From the NCBI RefSeq assembly GCF_900142925.1, contig NZ_FRCN01000004.1, positions 248,001-312,000 of the forward strand: a DNA stretch of 64,000 bases, given 5' to 3'. The translations under genes and the position numbers were made by a program. Each line of letters begins with the position of its first letter. The stretch's first letter is position 1. Below are positions 17,998-25,144 of this stretch, in pieces. A model generated the notes under the pieces. The model saw only the letters and a list, made by a program, of their open reading frames with translations. It made no database searches and was not told where the DNA came from. The DNA comes from Chitinophaga sp. CF418 (GTDB taxonomy: Bacteria > Bacteroidota > Bacteroidia > Chitinophagales > Chitinophagaceae).

Positions 17998-18241
17998 TTA
18001 TTTGTGGAAAAATAAATCAGGGACTGTGAATATGAGGCAAGGACAGCTCTTCATATTACACAAAGAAGATATGGCGAGGATCAGCAAAATACTGTTTTTC
18101 AATTAAATACCAAAAAAATGATTGTTCAGGCCGCCTCCGGCAGAAAAATCCAGCCCTGCCCACCTGCCAAAGCTCCATCCCCCCTACCTCGCGGCTCCTG
18201 CTTACCCCGGTAAGTACCCCGTACCTCCCCATACCCCCCAT

Positions 18242-18274
18242 AAAAAAACAGGCCTCCGGGGAACCGGTGGCCTG
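18242..18274 (-). terminator. Terminator of peptide gene A
   Basis: CAGGCC (18249-18254) pairs with GGCCTG (18269-18274), with an inner CCGG/CCGG stem and a GGAA-type loop. On the minus strand it is followed by seven T (18242-18248). It lies about 47 nt after the stop of small peptide A and insulates the array from the rpsJ promoter. Confidence 0.85.
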
Positions 18275-18320
18275 TCCTGTCTGGGAATGCAATAAGCAAT
18301 ATTTCTCAACCTGTCAAACC

Positions 18321-18395
18321 TCAGAGGGGTAAATTCCCCAACAAAGAATTCAGCAAGCCGAAAACTAAAGCCAATAACTGGTTTAATAAATCCAT
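18321..18395 (-). CDS. Small hydrophobic peptide A (24 aa)
   Basis: 24 aa, starting MDLLNQLLALVFGLLNSLLG and ending NLPL. No family is recognised, but it shares MDLLNQLLA and the FxLNSLLG-type core with peptide B 390 bp away, with different codons, so the protein sequence is what is conserved. It is Leu-rich, nearly uncharged and could form one amphipathic or membrane-spanning helix. There is no signal peptide or cleavage motif. An in-frame ATG seven codons upstream could give a 31-aa form. It has its own upstream box and terminator. A toxin, signalling peptide or membrane-active peptide are all possible; function unknown. Confidence 0.65.
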   Translation of the reverse strand: MDLLNQLLALVFGLLNSLLGNLPL

Positions 18396-18424
18396 AGTTG
18401 TTGAAAGGTTTTCCATAAGGTTAT

Positions 18425-18455
18425 GCCTACTCTCTTCTTGGTTTTCGGCAATCCC
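18425..18455 (-). promoter_or_regulatory. Conserved box of peptide unit A
   Basis: The minus strand reads GGGATTGCCGAAAACC followed by AAGAAGAGAGTAGGC. The same CCGAAAACC...GAGTAGG box occurs 25-30 nt upstream of each of the three small peptide genes. It does not match the TAnnTTTG promoter form and may be a regulator site or leader RNA element. Confidence 0.55.
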
Positions 18456-18516
18456 AAATGCAGACCACTAACTGGAGCATGGGCCTAAGTTAAGAGCATA
18501 CAGGGAAATAACGGCT

Positions 18517-18536
18517 ATTCATTTCATTCATTATCA
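18517..18536 (-). promoter_or_regulatory. Direct-repeat site of peptide unit A
   Basis: The minus strand reads TGATAATGAATGAAATGAAT, two AATGAAT half-sites about 9 nt apart. Equivalent direct repeats precede units B and C. The form (two direct half-sites about one helical turn apart) would suit a LytTR-type or similar regulator; this is inference. Confidence 0.45.
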
Positions 18537-18624
18537 GTCGATTCGATGCATATCGAAGAGTGAACAGAAAATGAACGGGATGAATAATAATGAACAAAGA
18601 TGCGGAGAAATACCCTGTTCAAAT

Positions 18625-18650
18625 AAAAAGAGCCCCCGGTCAGGAAGCTC
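18625..18650 (-). terminator. Terminator of peptide gene B
   Basis: GAGC (18630-18633) pairs with GCTC (18647-18650) with two further inner C-G pairs. On the minus strand the stem is followed by TTTTTATTT. It ends the peptide B transcript about 70 nt after its stop codon. Confidence 0.7.
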
Positions 18651-18664
18651 CAATAAATTTGGAA

Positions 18665-18691
18665 CCGTTCGGCCTCGTGGCTGCCGAACGG
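18665..18691. repeat. Perfect hairpin after peptide gene B
   Basis: CCGTTCGGC pairs perfectly with GCCGAACGG (9 bp, 9-nt loop) between the peptide B stop codon and its terminator. A stable stem in a 3' untranslated region of this size may protect the message or pair with another RNA. Confidence 0.6.
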
Positions 18692-18718
18692 ATTCCTAGG
18701 GAACAAGGAAACCTACTA

Positions 18719-18787
18719 TTACAGGCCGCCTAATAAAGAATTCAGGAACGCAATGATGGTTGCCAGCAACTGATTTAACAGATCCAT
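18719..18787 (-). CDS. Small hydrophobic peptide B (22 aa)
   Basis: 22 aa, MDLLNQLLATIIAFLNSLLG then GL. It is the clearest homologue of peptide A: identical first nine residues and identical LNSLLG core, with a variable middle. One acidic residue is present, the rest is apolar or small. There is no Shine-Dalgarno sequence, which is normal in Bacteroidota. The conserved box lies 25 nt upstream, the direct-repeat site about 115 nt upstream with a TAGTTTTG promoter-like sequence next to it, and a terminator lies downstream. Function unknown. Confidence 0.7.
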   Translation of the reverse strand: MDLLNQLLATIIAFLNSLLGGL

Positions 18788-18811
18788 ACTTTAGATTTTC
18801 TGTTGATTAAT

Positions 18812-18843
18812 ACCTACTCTGTTCTTGGTTTTCGGTAAATCCC
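18812..18843 (-). promoter_or_regulatory. Conserved box of peptide unit B
   Basis: The minus strand reads GGGATTTACCGAAAACC then AAGAACAGAGTAGGT. It aligns with the unit A box over about 31 nt with only a few differences, at the same distance (25 nt) from the start codon. Confidence 0.55.
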
Positions 18844-18882
18844 AAAGGAGATGATCATCTAATCCCGCGGCGAATTTAAAGG

Positions 18883-18926
18883 CTAGTTACAAAACTAAAA
18901 CATTCACTTTCATTCATTTTCAATCA
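18883..18926 (-). promoter_or_regulatory. Direct-repeat site and promoter-like element of unit B
   Basis: The minus strand reads TGAAAATGAATGAAAGTGAA then TG at 18901-18926, followed by TAGTTTTG (about 18889-18896), a match to the TAnnTTTG -7 form. The repeats would cover the -33 region, as expected for an activator site that replaces a poor -33 box. Confidence 0.45.
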
Positions 18927-19010
18927 GTTATATCATTCTATTCAGTTCATACCAGCTACTAAATAGATCCGCTACTTTTTGTCACCCAATGGCCGTAACA
19001 CCACCTTGTA

Positions 19011-19038
19011 AAAAAGAGCCCCGGCAATTGCCAGGGCT
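19011..19038 (-). terminator. Terminator of peptide gene C
   Basis: AGCCC-c-GGC-aatt-GCC-a-GGGCT forms an 8-bp stem with one mismatch. On the minus strand it is followed by CTTTTTT. It lies about 30 nt after the peptide C stop codon. Confidence 0.85.
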
Positions 19039-19066
19039 TAAACATTTTAAACGGTGTCTGTGAGGT

Positions 19067-19129
19067 TTACACAGCACGTAAGATCGTTTTCACAAATGCA
19101 AGAATTGCAGCGAGAATAGTGGATGTCAT
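19067..19129 (-). CDS. Small cationic hydrophobic peptide C (20 aa)
   Basis: 20 aa, MTSTILAAILAFVKTILRAV. It is diverged from peptides A and B but has the same size, the same conserved box 25 nt upstream and the same repeat/terminator layout. Unlike A and B it carries Lys and Arg, giving a cationic amphipathic helix pattern like that of membrane-active peptides. An open frame continues 47 codons upstream, but it runs through the box and repeats, so the short start is preferred. Function unknown. Confidence 0.6.
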   Translation of the reverse strand: MTSTILAAILAFVKTILRAV

Positions 19130-19153
19130 AAACTGTGAATTTAAGAGGGTCAC

Positions 19154-19183
19154 GCCTACTCTATATGGTTTTCGGCAAACTCC
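19154..19183 (-). promoter_or_regulatory. Conserved box of peptide unit C
   Basis: The minus strand reads GGAGTTTGCCGAAAACC then ATATAGAGTAGGCGTG. It keeps CCGAAAACC and GAGTAGG at the same spacing as in units A and B while the peptide itself has diverged, so the box is under its own constraint. Confidence 0.55.
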
Positions 19184-19247
19184 AGTCCGCAGCAGCATTG
19201 TTCCCCGCGAACCCAATAAAGATAAAATGCGATCATCATTCAAAACG

Positions 19248-19270
19248 CATTCATTTCCATTCATTATCAA
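19248..19270 (-). promoter_or_regulatory. Direct-repeat site of peptide unit C
   Basis: The minus strand reads TTGATAATGAATGGAAATGA then ATG: two AATGAATG copies exactly 10 nt apart, followed by CGTTTTG. It is the most regular of the three repeat sites. Confidence 0.5.
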
Positions 19271-19316
19271 ACAGTTCGTTCAAACTGTTCAGATAGCAGA
19301 TAAGCTCCCCTTCCCA

Positions 19317-19916
19317 CTATTTACCCCTCTCCTCTTGTATGATCGCCCGCGCCCGCGCTGTCGGTAAGAAAATCTGGAACCCCAACCCCAGATTCAACTG
19401 ATGAGATGTAGTCGAATTACCCCCACCTATGATCACATCATATTTCAATAAGGCCTCCAACGCCACATTAGGCGTGATAAAATACGACAATCCAGGCCCT
19501 ATTCCCAACTGTACCCCATTAGTAGAAGCACCATTGGCCGGATTACTACCACCAAACCCTGCATTCGCCTCCGCAAAGAAACGTACACGCTTCGAAAACT
19601 CCAGCTTACGCACATTCGCATCGTGAACATAATAACGGGCCAATGCCCCTATACCATAATTCACGTCCGTTCCATTGCCGCCAGTAGTCTGAAGACCAAA
19701 ATTTACATAACCACCCAAGGCAAGATCGTCCTTGATGAAATAAGCCAGTTTGGGGTTCAGATTGAAATGGAAAATGGTACTCTCTTTCTGAAAATTGAAG
19801 CCCAGGTCGGTGAGATCAGATCCTACCATGAGGTTACCTTGCTGTGTCTGTGCGACGGCAGTAGTGCCAAGAAATGACGCCGTCAGCACAAGGGTTAATA
19901 GACGAATTTTTTTCAT
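19317..19916 (-). CDS. Small outer-membrane beta-barrel protein
   Basis: 199 aa from MKKIRLLTLVLTASFLGTTA; the upstream ATG is rejected because the signal peptide begins here. After cleavage near residue 22 the chain shows alternating amphipathic strands (NPKLAYFIKDDLALGGYVNF, GPGLSYFITPNVALEALLKY), typical of the outer-membrane protein beta-barrel family. It ends in F/L-rich strands before a charged C-terminal stretch. No enzymatic motif. It lies between fusA and the peptide array on the same strand, but with no visible link in transcription. Confidence 0.75.
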   Translation of the reverse strand: MKKIRLLTLVLTASFLGTTAVAQTQQGNLMVGSDLTDLGFNFQKESTIFHFNLNPKLAYFIKDDLALGGYVNFGLQTTGGNGTDVNYGIGALARYYVHDANVRKLEFSKRVRFFAEANAGFGGSNPANGASTNGVQLGIGPGLSYFITPNVALEALLKYDVIIGGGNSTTSHQLNLGLGFQIFLPTARARAIIQEERGK

Positions 19917-20290
19917 GTTCTGAAGTTTAATTTGATAAATAGCTGGCATCAAAAATTATAGACGCCCTTTTCAGGACGCGTTGAAACATTAAGTGATGAC
20001 TCGTAATAACTTATTGATACAGGCAGGATATGAAGGGGTAACCAAATTTAATGCCATGTAGCTTGTTCAGGCAATAAAAGTTATTGAAAATGAACAGAAT
20101 AGAGAGGAGACATGATAAATATTCAACGGAAACAGCCACTGGTATTCATGATGGCTTTGCGCACAGGCAAGAAATAAGGTCCATCGACGGGCATCAATAG
20201 CCACAATATTTCCTGTTACGGTCAGACGGGAATCAGGCTCCGCTTACAGATCCATCCAGTGCAGTACCAGATGAACAGGCCCCATAAACG
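19917..20290. other. Gene-poor spacer between barrel gene and fusA terminator
   Basis: About 370 nt without a convincing gene, repeat or RNA. A 21-codon plus-strand frame at 20112-20177 has a GAGAGGAG sequence before its ATG but no similarity or conserved context. No copy of the peptide-unit box was found here. Confidence 0.6.
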
Positions 20291-20322
20291 AAAGAAGGGA
20301 TGCCTTCAGGCACCCCTTCTTT
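20291..20322. terminator. fusA terminator
   Basis: AAAGAAGGG pairs with CCCTTCTTT (9 bp) and, past one mismatch, TGCC pairs with GGCA around a TTCA loop. It lies 29 nt beyond the fusA stop. The T-rich flank is present on both sides, so it may work in both directions. Confidence 0.85.
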
Positions 20323-20351
20323 CTATAATTCTGATATGAATCTGCTAATTA

Positions 20352-22499
20352 TTAGTCAGCGCTCACTTTACCTTTCACTTTTGCCATTTCCTCTTCAGCG
20401 ATGCTGTTCGGAGCTGCAGAATAGTGGGAGAACTCCATGATGGAAGTTGCACGACCAGATGACATTGAACGCAGCTGAGTTACGTAACCGAACATTTCTT
20501 TCAGCGGTACTTTAGCTTTGATCACCTGTACACCATTTCTCATTTCCATACCTTCCAGCATACCACGACGACGGTTCAGGTCACCTGTTACGTCACCCAT
20601 GTACTGGTCAGGAGTCTGTACTTCTACTTTCATGATCGGCTCCAGCAGAACTGGTTTAGCCTTACGGCCAGCTTCACGGAAAGCAGATCTTGCGCACAAC
20701 TCGAAAGATACTGCATCGGAATCCACCTGGTGGAAGGAACCGTCAAACAGACGAACTTTCAGGTTGTCCAGCGGATAGCCAGCCAGTACACCCTGGTTCA
20801 TTGCACTTTCGAAACCTTTCTGTACAGGAGGAACGAACTCTTTTGGAATGGAACCACCGAAGATGTCGTTGATGAACTGGAAAGTCTTACCGTCATTCTC
20901 TTTCATCCATTCTGGATCAGCAGGGCCGATCTCAACCTGGATGTCAGCAAATTTACCACGACCACCAGTCTGTTTCTTGTACACTTCACGGTGTGTAACT
21001 TTAGCAGTAAATGCTTCCTTGAAAGCAACCTGAGGCGCACCCTGGTTAACTTCTACCTTGAACTCGCGACGCATACGGTCAACGATGATCTCCAGGTGAA
21101 GCTCACCCATACCACTCAAGATGGTCTGGCCGGTTTCTTCATCAGTTTTAGCTCTCAGGGTAGGATCTTCTTCTACCAGTTTAGCGATAGCCAAACCCAT
21201 CTTGTCCATGTCCGCCTGAGTTTTGGGCTCGATAGCGATGTGGATCACCGGCTCTGGGAAGGTCATAGACTCCAGTACGATCGGATTGTCCTCATTACAC
21301 AGGGTATCACCTGTCTTGATATCTTTAAAACCTACAGCAGCACCGATATCACCAGCTTCGATGAAATCGATAGGGTTCTGCTTGTTGGCGTGCATCTGCA
21401 TGATACGGCTGATACGCTCGTTCTTACCGGTACGGGTGTTCAGTACATAAGAACCTGCATCCAGGTGACCGGAATAAGCCCGGAAGAACGCCAGACGACC
21501 TACGAAAGGATCGGTCATGATCTTGAACGCCAGTGCAGAGAATGGTTCCTTTGCATCTGGTTTACGGGAGATCTCAGCGCCAGTGTCTGGATTAACACCT
21601 TTTACTGCTTCGATATCCAGAGGAGAAGGCAGGTAACGGCAAACCGCATCCAGCATCTTCTGAACACCTTTGTTCTTGAAGGAAGAACCGCACAACATTG
21701 GAATGATAGCGATATCGATAGTAGCCTTACGGATAGCTTCGTGGATCTCAGCTTCAGAAATTGAATTTGGATCTTCGAAGAATTTCTCCATCAGGGTGTC
21801 GTCATATTCAGCAACTGCTTCTACCAGTTTAGCTCTCCACTCTTCTGCCTCATCTTTCATGTCAGCAGGGATCTCAACTTCCTGGTAAGTAGCACCTTTA
21901 CCTTCTTCGTCCCAGATAATACCTTTCATGGTGATCAGGTCAACCACACCTTTGAAAGTATCTTCTGCACCGATAGGGAGCATCAGGGGAACAGGGTTTG
22001 CACCCAGCATTTCCTTCACCTGTTTTACCACGTTCAGGAAGTCAGCACCCGCACGGTCCATTTTGTTAACGAAACCGATACGGGGTACGCGGTAACGGTT
22101 AGCCTGACGCCAAACGGTCTCAGACTGTGGTTCTACACCGGATACTGCGCAGAACAATGCTACCAGACCGTCCAGTACACGCAGGGAACGCTCTACCTCT
22201 ACAGTAAAGTCCACGTGACCCGGAGTGTCAATGATGTTGAATTTGTACTCTTTTGTATCTGGCTGAAGCTTTCCCTGGGTTGTTGGGAATTTCCAGAAAC
22301 AGGTAGTAGCAGCAGATGTAATGGTAATACCTCTCTCCTGCTCCTGTGCCATCCAGTCCATGGTGGCAGCACCTTCGTGCACCTCCCCTATCTTGTGGGA
22401 TTTACCTGTATAGTACAGGATACGCTCTGTGGTAGTGGTTTTACCCGCATCAATGTGCGCCGCAATACCAAAGTTTCTTTGAAATTTTAAGTCTGCCAT
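20352..22499 (-). CDS. fusA: Translation elongation factor G
   Basis: 715 aa, a full-length EF-G, the GTPase that drives ribosomal translocation. The G-domain motifs are visible: [16 protein letters not shown] (P-loop), the switch region [21 protein letters not shown] and NKMDRAGA. Domains II-V follow, including the domain IV/V segment [20 protein letters not shown]. It normally follows rpsL and rpsG directly. Here a 6.5-kb stretch with opposite-strand genes lies between, and fusA has its own promoter and terminator. Confidence 0.98.
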   Translation of the reverse strand: MADLKFQRNFGIAAHIDAGKTTTTERILYYTGKSHKIGEVHEGAATMDWMAQEQERGITITSAATTCFWKFPTTQGKLQPDTKEYKFNIIDTPGHVDFTVEVERSLRVLDGLVALFCAVSGVEPQSETVWRQANRYRVPRIGFVNKMDRAGADFLNVVKQVKEMLGANPVPLMLPIGAEDTFKGVVDLITMKGIIWDEEGKGATYQEVEIPADMKDEAEEWRAKLVEAVAEYDDTLMEKFFEDPNSISEAEIHEAIRKATIDIAIIPMLCGSSFKNKGVQKMLDAVCRYLPSPLDIEAVKGVNPDTGAEISRKPDAKEPFSALAFKIMTDPFVGRLAFFRAYSGHLDAGSYVLNTRTGKNERISRIMQMHANKQNPIDFIEAGDIGAAVGFKDIKTGDTLCNEDNPIVLESMTFPEPVIHIAIEPKTQADMDKMGLAIAKLVEEDPTLRAKTDEETGQTILSGMGELHLEIIVDRMRREFKVEVNQGAPQVAFKEAFTAKVTHREVYKKQTGGRGKFADIQVEIGPADPEWMKENDGKTFQFINDIFGGSIPKEFVPPVQKGFESAMNQGVLAGYPLDNLKVRLFDGSFHQVDSDAVSFELCARSAFREAGRKAKPVLLEPIMKVEVQTPDQYMGDVTGDLNRRRGMLEGMEMRNGVQVIKAKVPLKEMFGYVTQLRSMSSGRATSIMEFSHYSAAPNSIAEEEMAKVKGKVSAD

Positions 22500-22538
22500 A
22501 ATATTAAAATGACTGTATTACTAATGCAATTTGGGGGG

Positions 22539-22546
22539 CAAAGGTA
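22539..22546 (-). promoter_or_regulatory. fusA promoter (-7 element TACCTTTG)
   Basis: The minus strand reads TACCTTTGCCCCCCAAATTG, which continues into the same initial transcript sequence as at rpsL and rpsJ. It lies 40 nt before the fusA start. No clear TTTG -33 box is found 19-20 nt upstream. Confidence 0.75.
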
Positions 22547-22641
22547 AATGATTTTTACCAATAAATAAAACCTGGTAACCTACCAGATAGTTATTTAAGA
22601 ATTCCTTTACAGAAGGGGATTTGCCCCCATGATTAACGGCG

Positions 22642-22649
22642 CAAAGTTA
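22642..22649 (-). promoter_or_regulatory. Possible second fusA promoter (TAACTTTG)
   Basis: TAACTTTGCG on the minus strand matches the TAnnTTTG -7 form about 143 nt upstream of fusA. The -33 region is poor. It would give a longer leader that includes the proximal promoter. Confidence 0.4.
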
Positions 22650-22894
22650 CACTAATTTCATGAGCTAACCGCTGGCTGACATCTCCCTGAAAACCAATTG
22701 TCCAATTTCCACTACCGGTTTTTACAATAATCCCGCCGTCCAATAATTACCCATTGCCTTTTTTTCCCCTTTAAAACATATTTGTATATGATCTTGTAAA
22801 TGTCCTGACCCCATACCCCTAACTCGTTTTGTGTCATTGTCATACCGGGAAGCAGTTACCGTTGTCATTAATTCACCCCCAAAATAAATCCTCA
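22650..22894. other. Divergent intergenic region, fusA and T9SS gene
   Basis: About 245 nt with no gene. It must contain the promoter for the plus-strand cassette; ACATATTTG near 22777-22785 is the closest near-match to the -7 consensus. No repeat or RNA is recognised. Confidence 0.4.
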
Positions 22895-23398
22895 ATGCGG
22901 ACTATCTACAAACGATTCCTGCTGTTGTGCCTTGCTGCCGGCGGTGTTCCTGCCGCCAGGGCCCAGCTCATACTCAACAGGCAGGTGAACGCCAGTACAG
23001 GAGGAGGAGGCTCCTCAGGTAATTATATCTTCCAGTACACCATCGGCGAAATAACCGTCAGCTCCCTTCAGAAAGGAACACTGCTCCTGACCCAGGGCTT
23101 CCATCAACCGGAAGAGCTTCCCCCTGTTCCGGCAGGTACCGAAGTTGTTGTCAACATGCTCCTCTACCCCAACCCGGCTTCCACCAACCTGAAGATCCAG
23201 TTTGACCTGCTCTCCAACAATGGCGTGGTACTGCTCATTGTCAACAGTGGTGGCCAGCTCGTGCACCAGGAAGCCCGGACATACGGCGCGGGCAGGGTAC
23301 TCATTACGTTGCCGGTCAACGGTTTCGCCGCAGGCATCTACACTGTCATCCTGAAAGCAGCCGGATATATGTACCAGGAAAAACTGGTGATACAATAA
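22895..23398 (+). CDS. Secreted protein with type IX sorting domain
   Basis: 167 aa from MRTIYKRFLLLCLAAGGVPA; the open frame upstream lacks a signal peptide. Cleavage is expected after ARA-Q (about residue 24). The middle (GNYIFQYTIGEITVSSLQKG, then LTQGFHQPE) is a short region common in T9SS cargo. The C-terminal 80 residues are a type A sorting domain: LYPNPASTNLKIQF, then GIYTVILKAAGYMYQEKLVI. It should be exported by the type IX system and anchored or released at the cell surface. The small mature part suggests a minimal cargo. Next gene after 18 nt. Confidence 0.8.
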   Translation: MRTIYKRFLLLCLAAGGVPAARAQLILNRQVNASTGGGGSSGNYIFQYTIGEITVSSLQKGTLLLTQGFHQPEELPPVPAGTEVVVNMLLYPNPASTNLKIQFDLLSNNGVVLLIVNSGGQLVHQEARTYGAGRVLITLPVNGFAAGIYTVILKAAGYMYQEKLVIQ

Positions 23399-23416
23399 CC
23401 TCTCAAAACAACGACC

Positions 23417-24595
23417 ATGATCAAAAAATTTACCATATGGCTATGTGCCGCCGGACTGCTTGTCCATAGCAGTCCCGCAACGGCGCAGAACAAAGGGATC
23501 AAGGCCATCAATACAGCAGCAGCCTTCCTGATGGTGAACCCTGATGCCCGCAGCAGCGGCACCGGCGATGCCATGACCGGACTGGAGCCAGATGCCAACT
23601 CCCTGTTTGGTAATGCCGCCAAGATCGTCTTTGCCGGCGACTGGGGTGTCAGCGCCTCCTATTCCCCCTGGATGTGGGACCTCAACAACAGCGATCAACG
23701 CACCAATATGGGCTACCTCGCCGCCTTTAAAAATTTCAATAATGGTATAGAAGGCGTAGGCGTTTCCATGCGCTATTTTACCAATGGAACGCTCATCTTC
23801 AGGGATGACAATGGTACCGAACTACAGCGCTATAAGCCGAGAGAGTATGCCATCGACGCGACCTACGCCCGTAAACTGGGAGCGCGTTATTCGCTGGCTA
23901 TCTCCCTCCGTTACATCCGCAGTGATCTTGGCCAGGGTAGTTATAATGGCCTTCAGCAAAAACCCGCCAGCGCTGTAGCTGGCGATATCGGCTTCTACTC
24001 GCAGAACTACGCTAAGAACGATCCTGCGGGCAACCGTTACTGCTGGGGTATTGCCTTTACCAACATCGGTTCCAAACTGAATTATACTGATGATAATGAC
24101 CGTAGGGCTTTTCTTCCTGCTAACCTGCGCATCGGTGGAGGCTATTCATTTGTCAATACCGTCGAACATCAGTTCACTGTCCTGGCAGATGTCAATAAAC
24201 TGCTGATACCCACCCCTCCCACATACAAGCTGGATGCAAACGGAGAGCCTACCGGGGAAATACTGGATGGGAAAGACCCCAATCGCAGTATGACAGCCGC
24301 ATTGTTTAGCTCTTTCTGGGATGCTCCCGGCGGTTTCCAGGAAGAACTCCGTGAGTTTACAATAGCTGGAGGAATAGAATATACTTACCAGCATCAGCTT
24401 TTCATCCGGACCGGCTACTTCTATGAGCATCCGCAAAAAGGGTACAGGCAGCACTTCTCCGCCGGCGTCGGCACCCGTATCAAAGGCGTTTCCATAGACA
24501 TGGCTTATATCATGCCTACGGCAAATAGTATTTATCAAAGACGAACCCTCAAATTCTCGGTAGCCTACCATATCGGTGGCGAGAACCGTCAATAA
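23417..24595 (+). CDS. PorV-like type IX secretion outer-membrane protein
   Basis: 392 aa with a signal peptide (cleavage near TAQ-N, residue 24). The segment FLMVNPDARSSGTGDAMTGL then EPDANSLFGNAAK is the PorV/LptO signature, followed by GVSASYSPWMWDL and EYAIDATYARKLGARYSLAI strands of a barrel. PorV is the shuttle that carries T9SS cargo from the translocon to the attachment complex. Placement next to a sorting-domain protein and not beside porU suggests a specialised paralogue for local cargo (inference). The family call rests on visible motifs. Confidence 0.75.
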   Translation: MIKKFTIWLCAAGLLVHSSPATAQNKGIKAINTAAAFLMVNPDARSSGTGDAMTGLEPDANSLFGNAAKIVFAGDWGVSASYSPWMWDLNNSDQRTNMGYLAAFKNFNNGIEGVGVSMRYFTNGTLIFRDDNGTELQRYKPREYAIDATYARKLGARYSLAISLRYIRSDLGQGSYNGLQQKPASAVAGDIGFYSQNYAKNDPAGNRYCWGIAFTNIGSKLNYTDDNDRRAFLPANLRIGGGYSFVNTVEHQFTVLADVNKLLIPTPPTYKLDANGEPTGEILDGKDPNRSMTAALFSSFWDAPGGFQEELREFTIAGGIEYTYQHQLFIRTGYFYEHPQKGYRQHFSAGVGTRIKGVSIDMAYIMPTANSIYQRRTLKFSVAYHIGGENRQ

Positions 24596-24636
24596 ACATC
24601 CTTATTCATCACTCATATATTTATTAACTCCAACAT

Positions 24637-25113
24637 ATGAAACCATATACACTATTGATCATGCTGCTTTTCTTCGGCCTTGGCGTCTCCAAAGCACAGC
24701 AGCGTACCCGGGACAAACTGTTCCCTTCGTTCCAGCAGGACCTGTCTGCGCTGCAGCAAAAAGAACGTAAACAGGCGCCCCATACAAAAGATCCCCGCAC
24801 CACCCGGGAACAGATCTTTACAGACTACCATCCCCAGCACAACACCCGCCCAGGCAGTACAGAAACATTAAGAACAAACCGGGCAGCTACGGGTAAAAAC
24901 GCCTCAGATATCAGTGCTGAGGAAGCCCTAAAAACGATAAAAGCGAGAGAGGTCAATCTGCCTGCACCGCAAGCGGCTCCCACACAGGGCAATGAATCAG
25001 AAAGAACCAGCCATACGCTAAAAACAATAGCTCCCGCTGGAACTCCCCCTGCGAAAACGGTCGCTCCAGCCACCACTCCGGTAAGAAAATCATTCGAACG
25101 TAAAAAACAGTAA
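24637..25113 (+). CDS. Secreted low-complexity basic protein
   Basis: 158 aa with a signal peptide ([20 protein letters not shown]). The rest is polar, rich in Thr, Lys, Ala and Pro with no visible fold (for example [29 protein letters not shown]), likely disordered. No homologous family is recognised. It lies 41 nt after the PorV-like gene and 31 nt before the collagen-like gene, so it is probably co-transcribed and acts outside the cytoplasm. It could be a linker or cell-wall-binding accessory. Confidence 0.6.
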   Translation: MKPYTLLIMLLFFGLGVSKAQQRTRDKLFPSFQQDLSALQQKERKQAPHTKDPRTTREQIFTDYHPQHNTRPGSTETLRTNRAATGKNASDISAEEALKTIKAREVNLPAPQAAPTQGNESERTSHTLKTIAPAGTPPAKTVAPATTPVRKSFERKKQ

Positions 25114-25144
25114 ATCCCCCTGCAAGCATACAAAACACATTGTC

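Noticed and set aside
18056..18292. 78-codon minus-strand frame downstream of peptide A
   Set aside because: It spans the peptide A terminator, has no signal, motif or conserved start, and is very Gly/Arg-biased by chance composition.
18524..18706. 60-codon minus-strand frame between peptide units A and B
   Set aside because: It runs through the unit B terminator, the perfect hairpin and the unit A direct repeats; no protein features.
20112..20177. 21-codon plus-strand ORF with GAGAGGAG before its ATG
   Set aside because: No similarity to the peptide array, no box, no terminator, and Bacteroidota make little use of Shine-Dalgarno sequences.
20730..21764. 344-codon frame opposite fusA
   Set aside because: Antisense shadow of the highly biased fusA codons; no recognisable protein.
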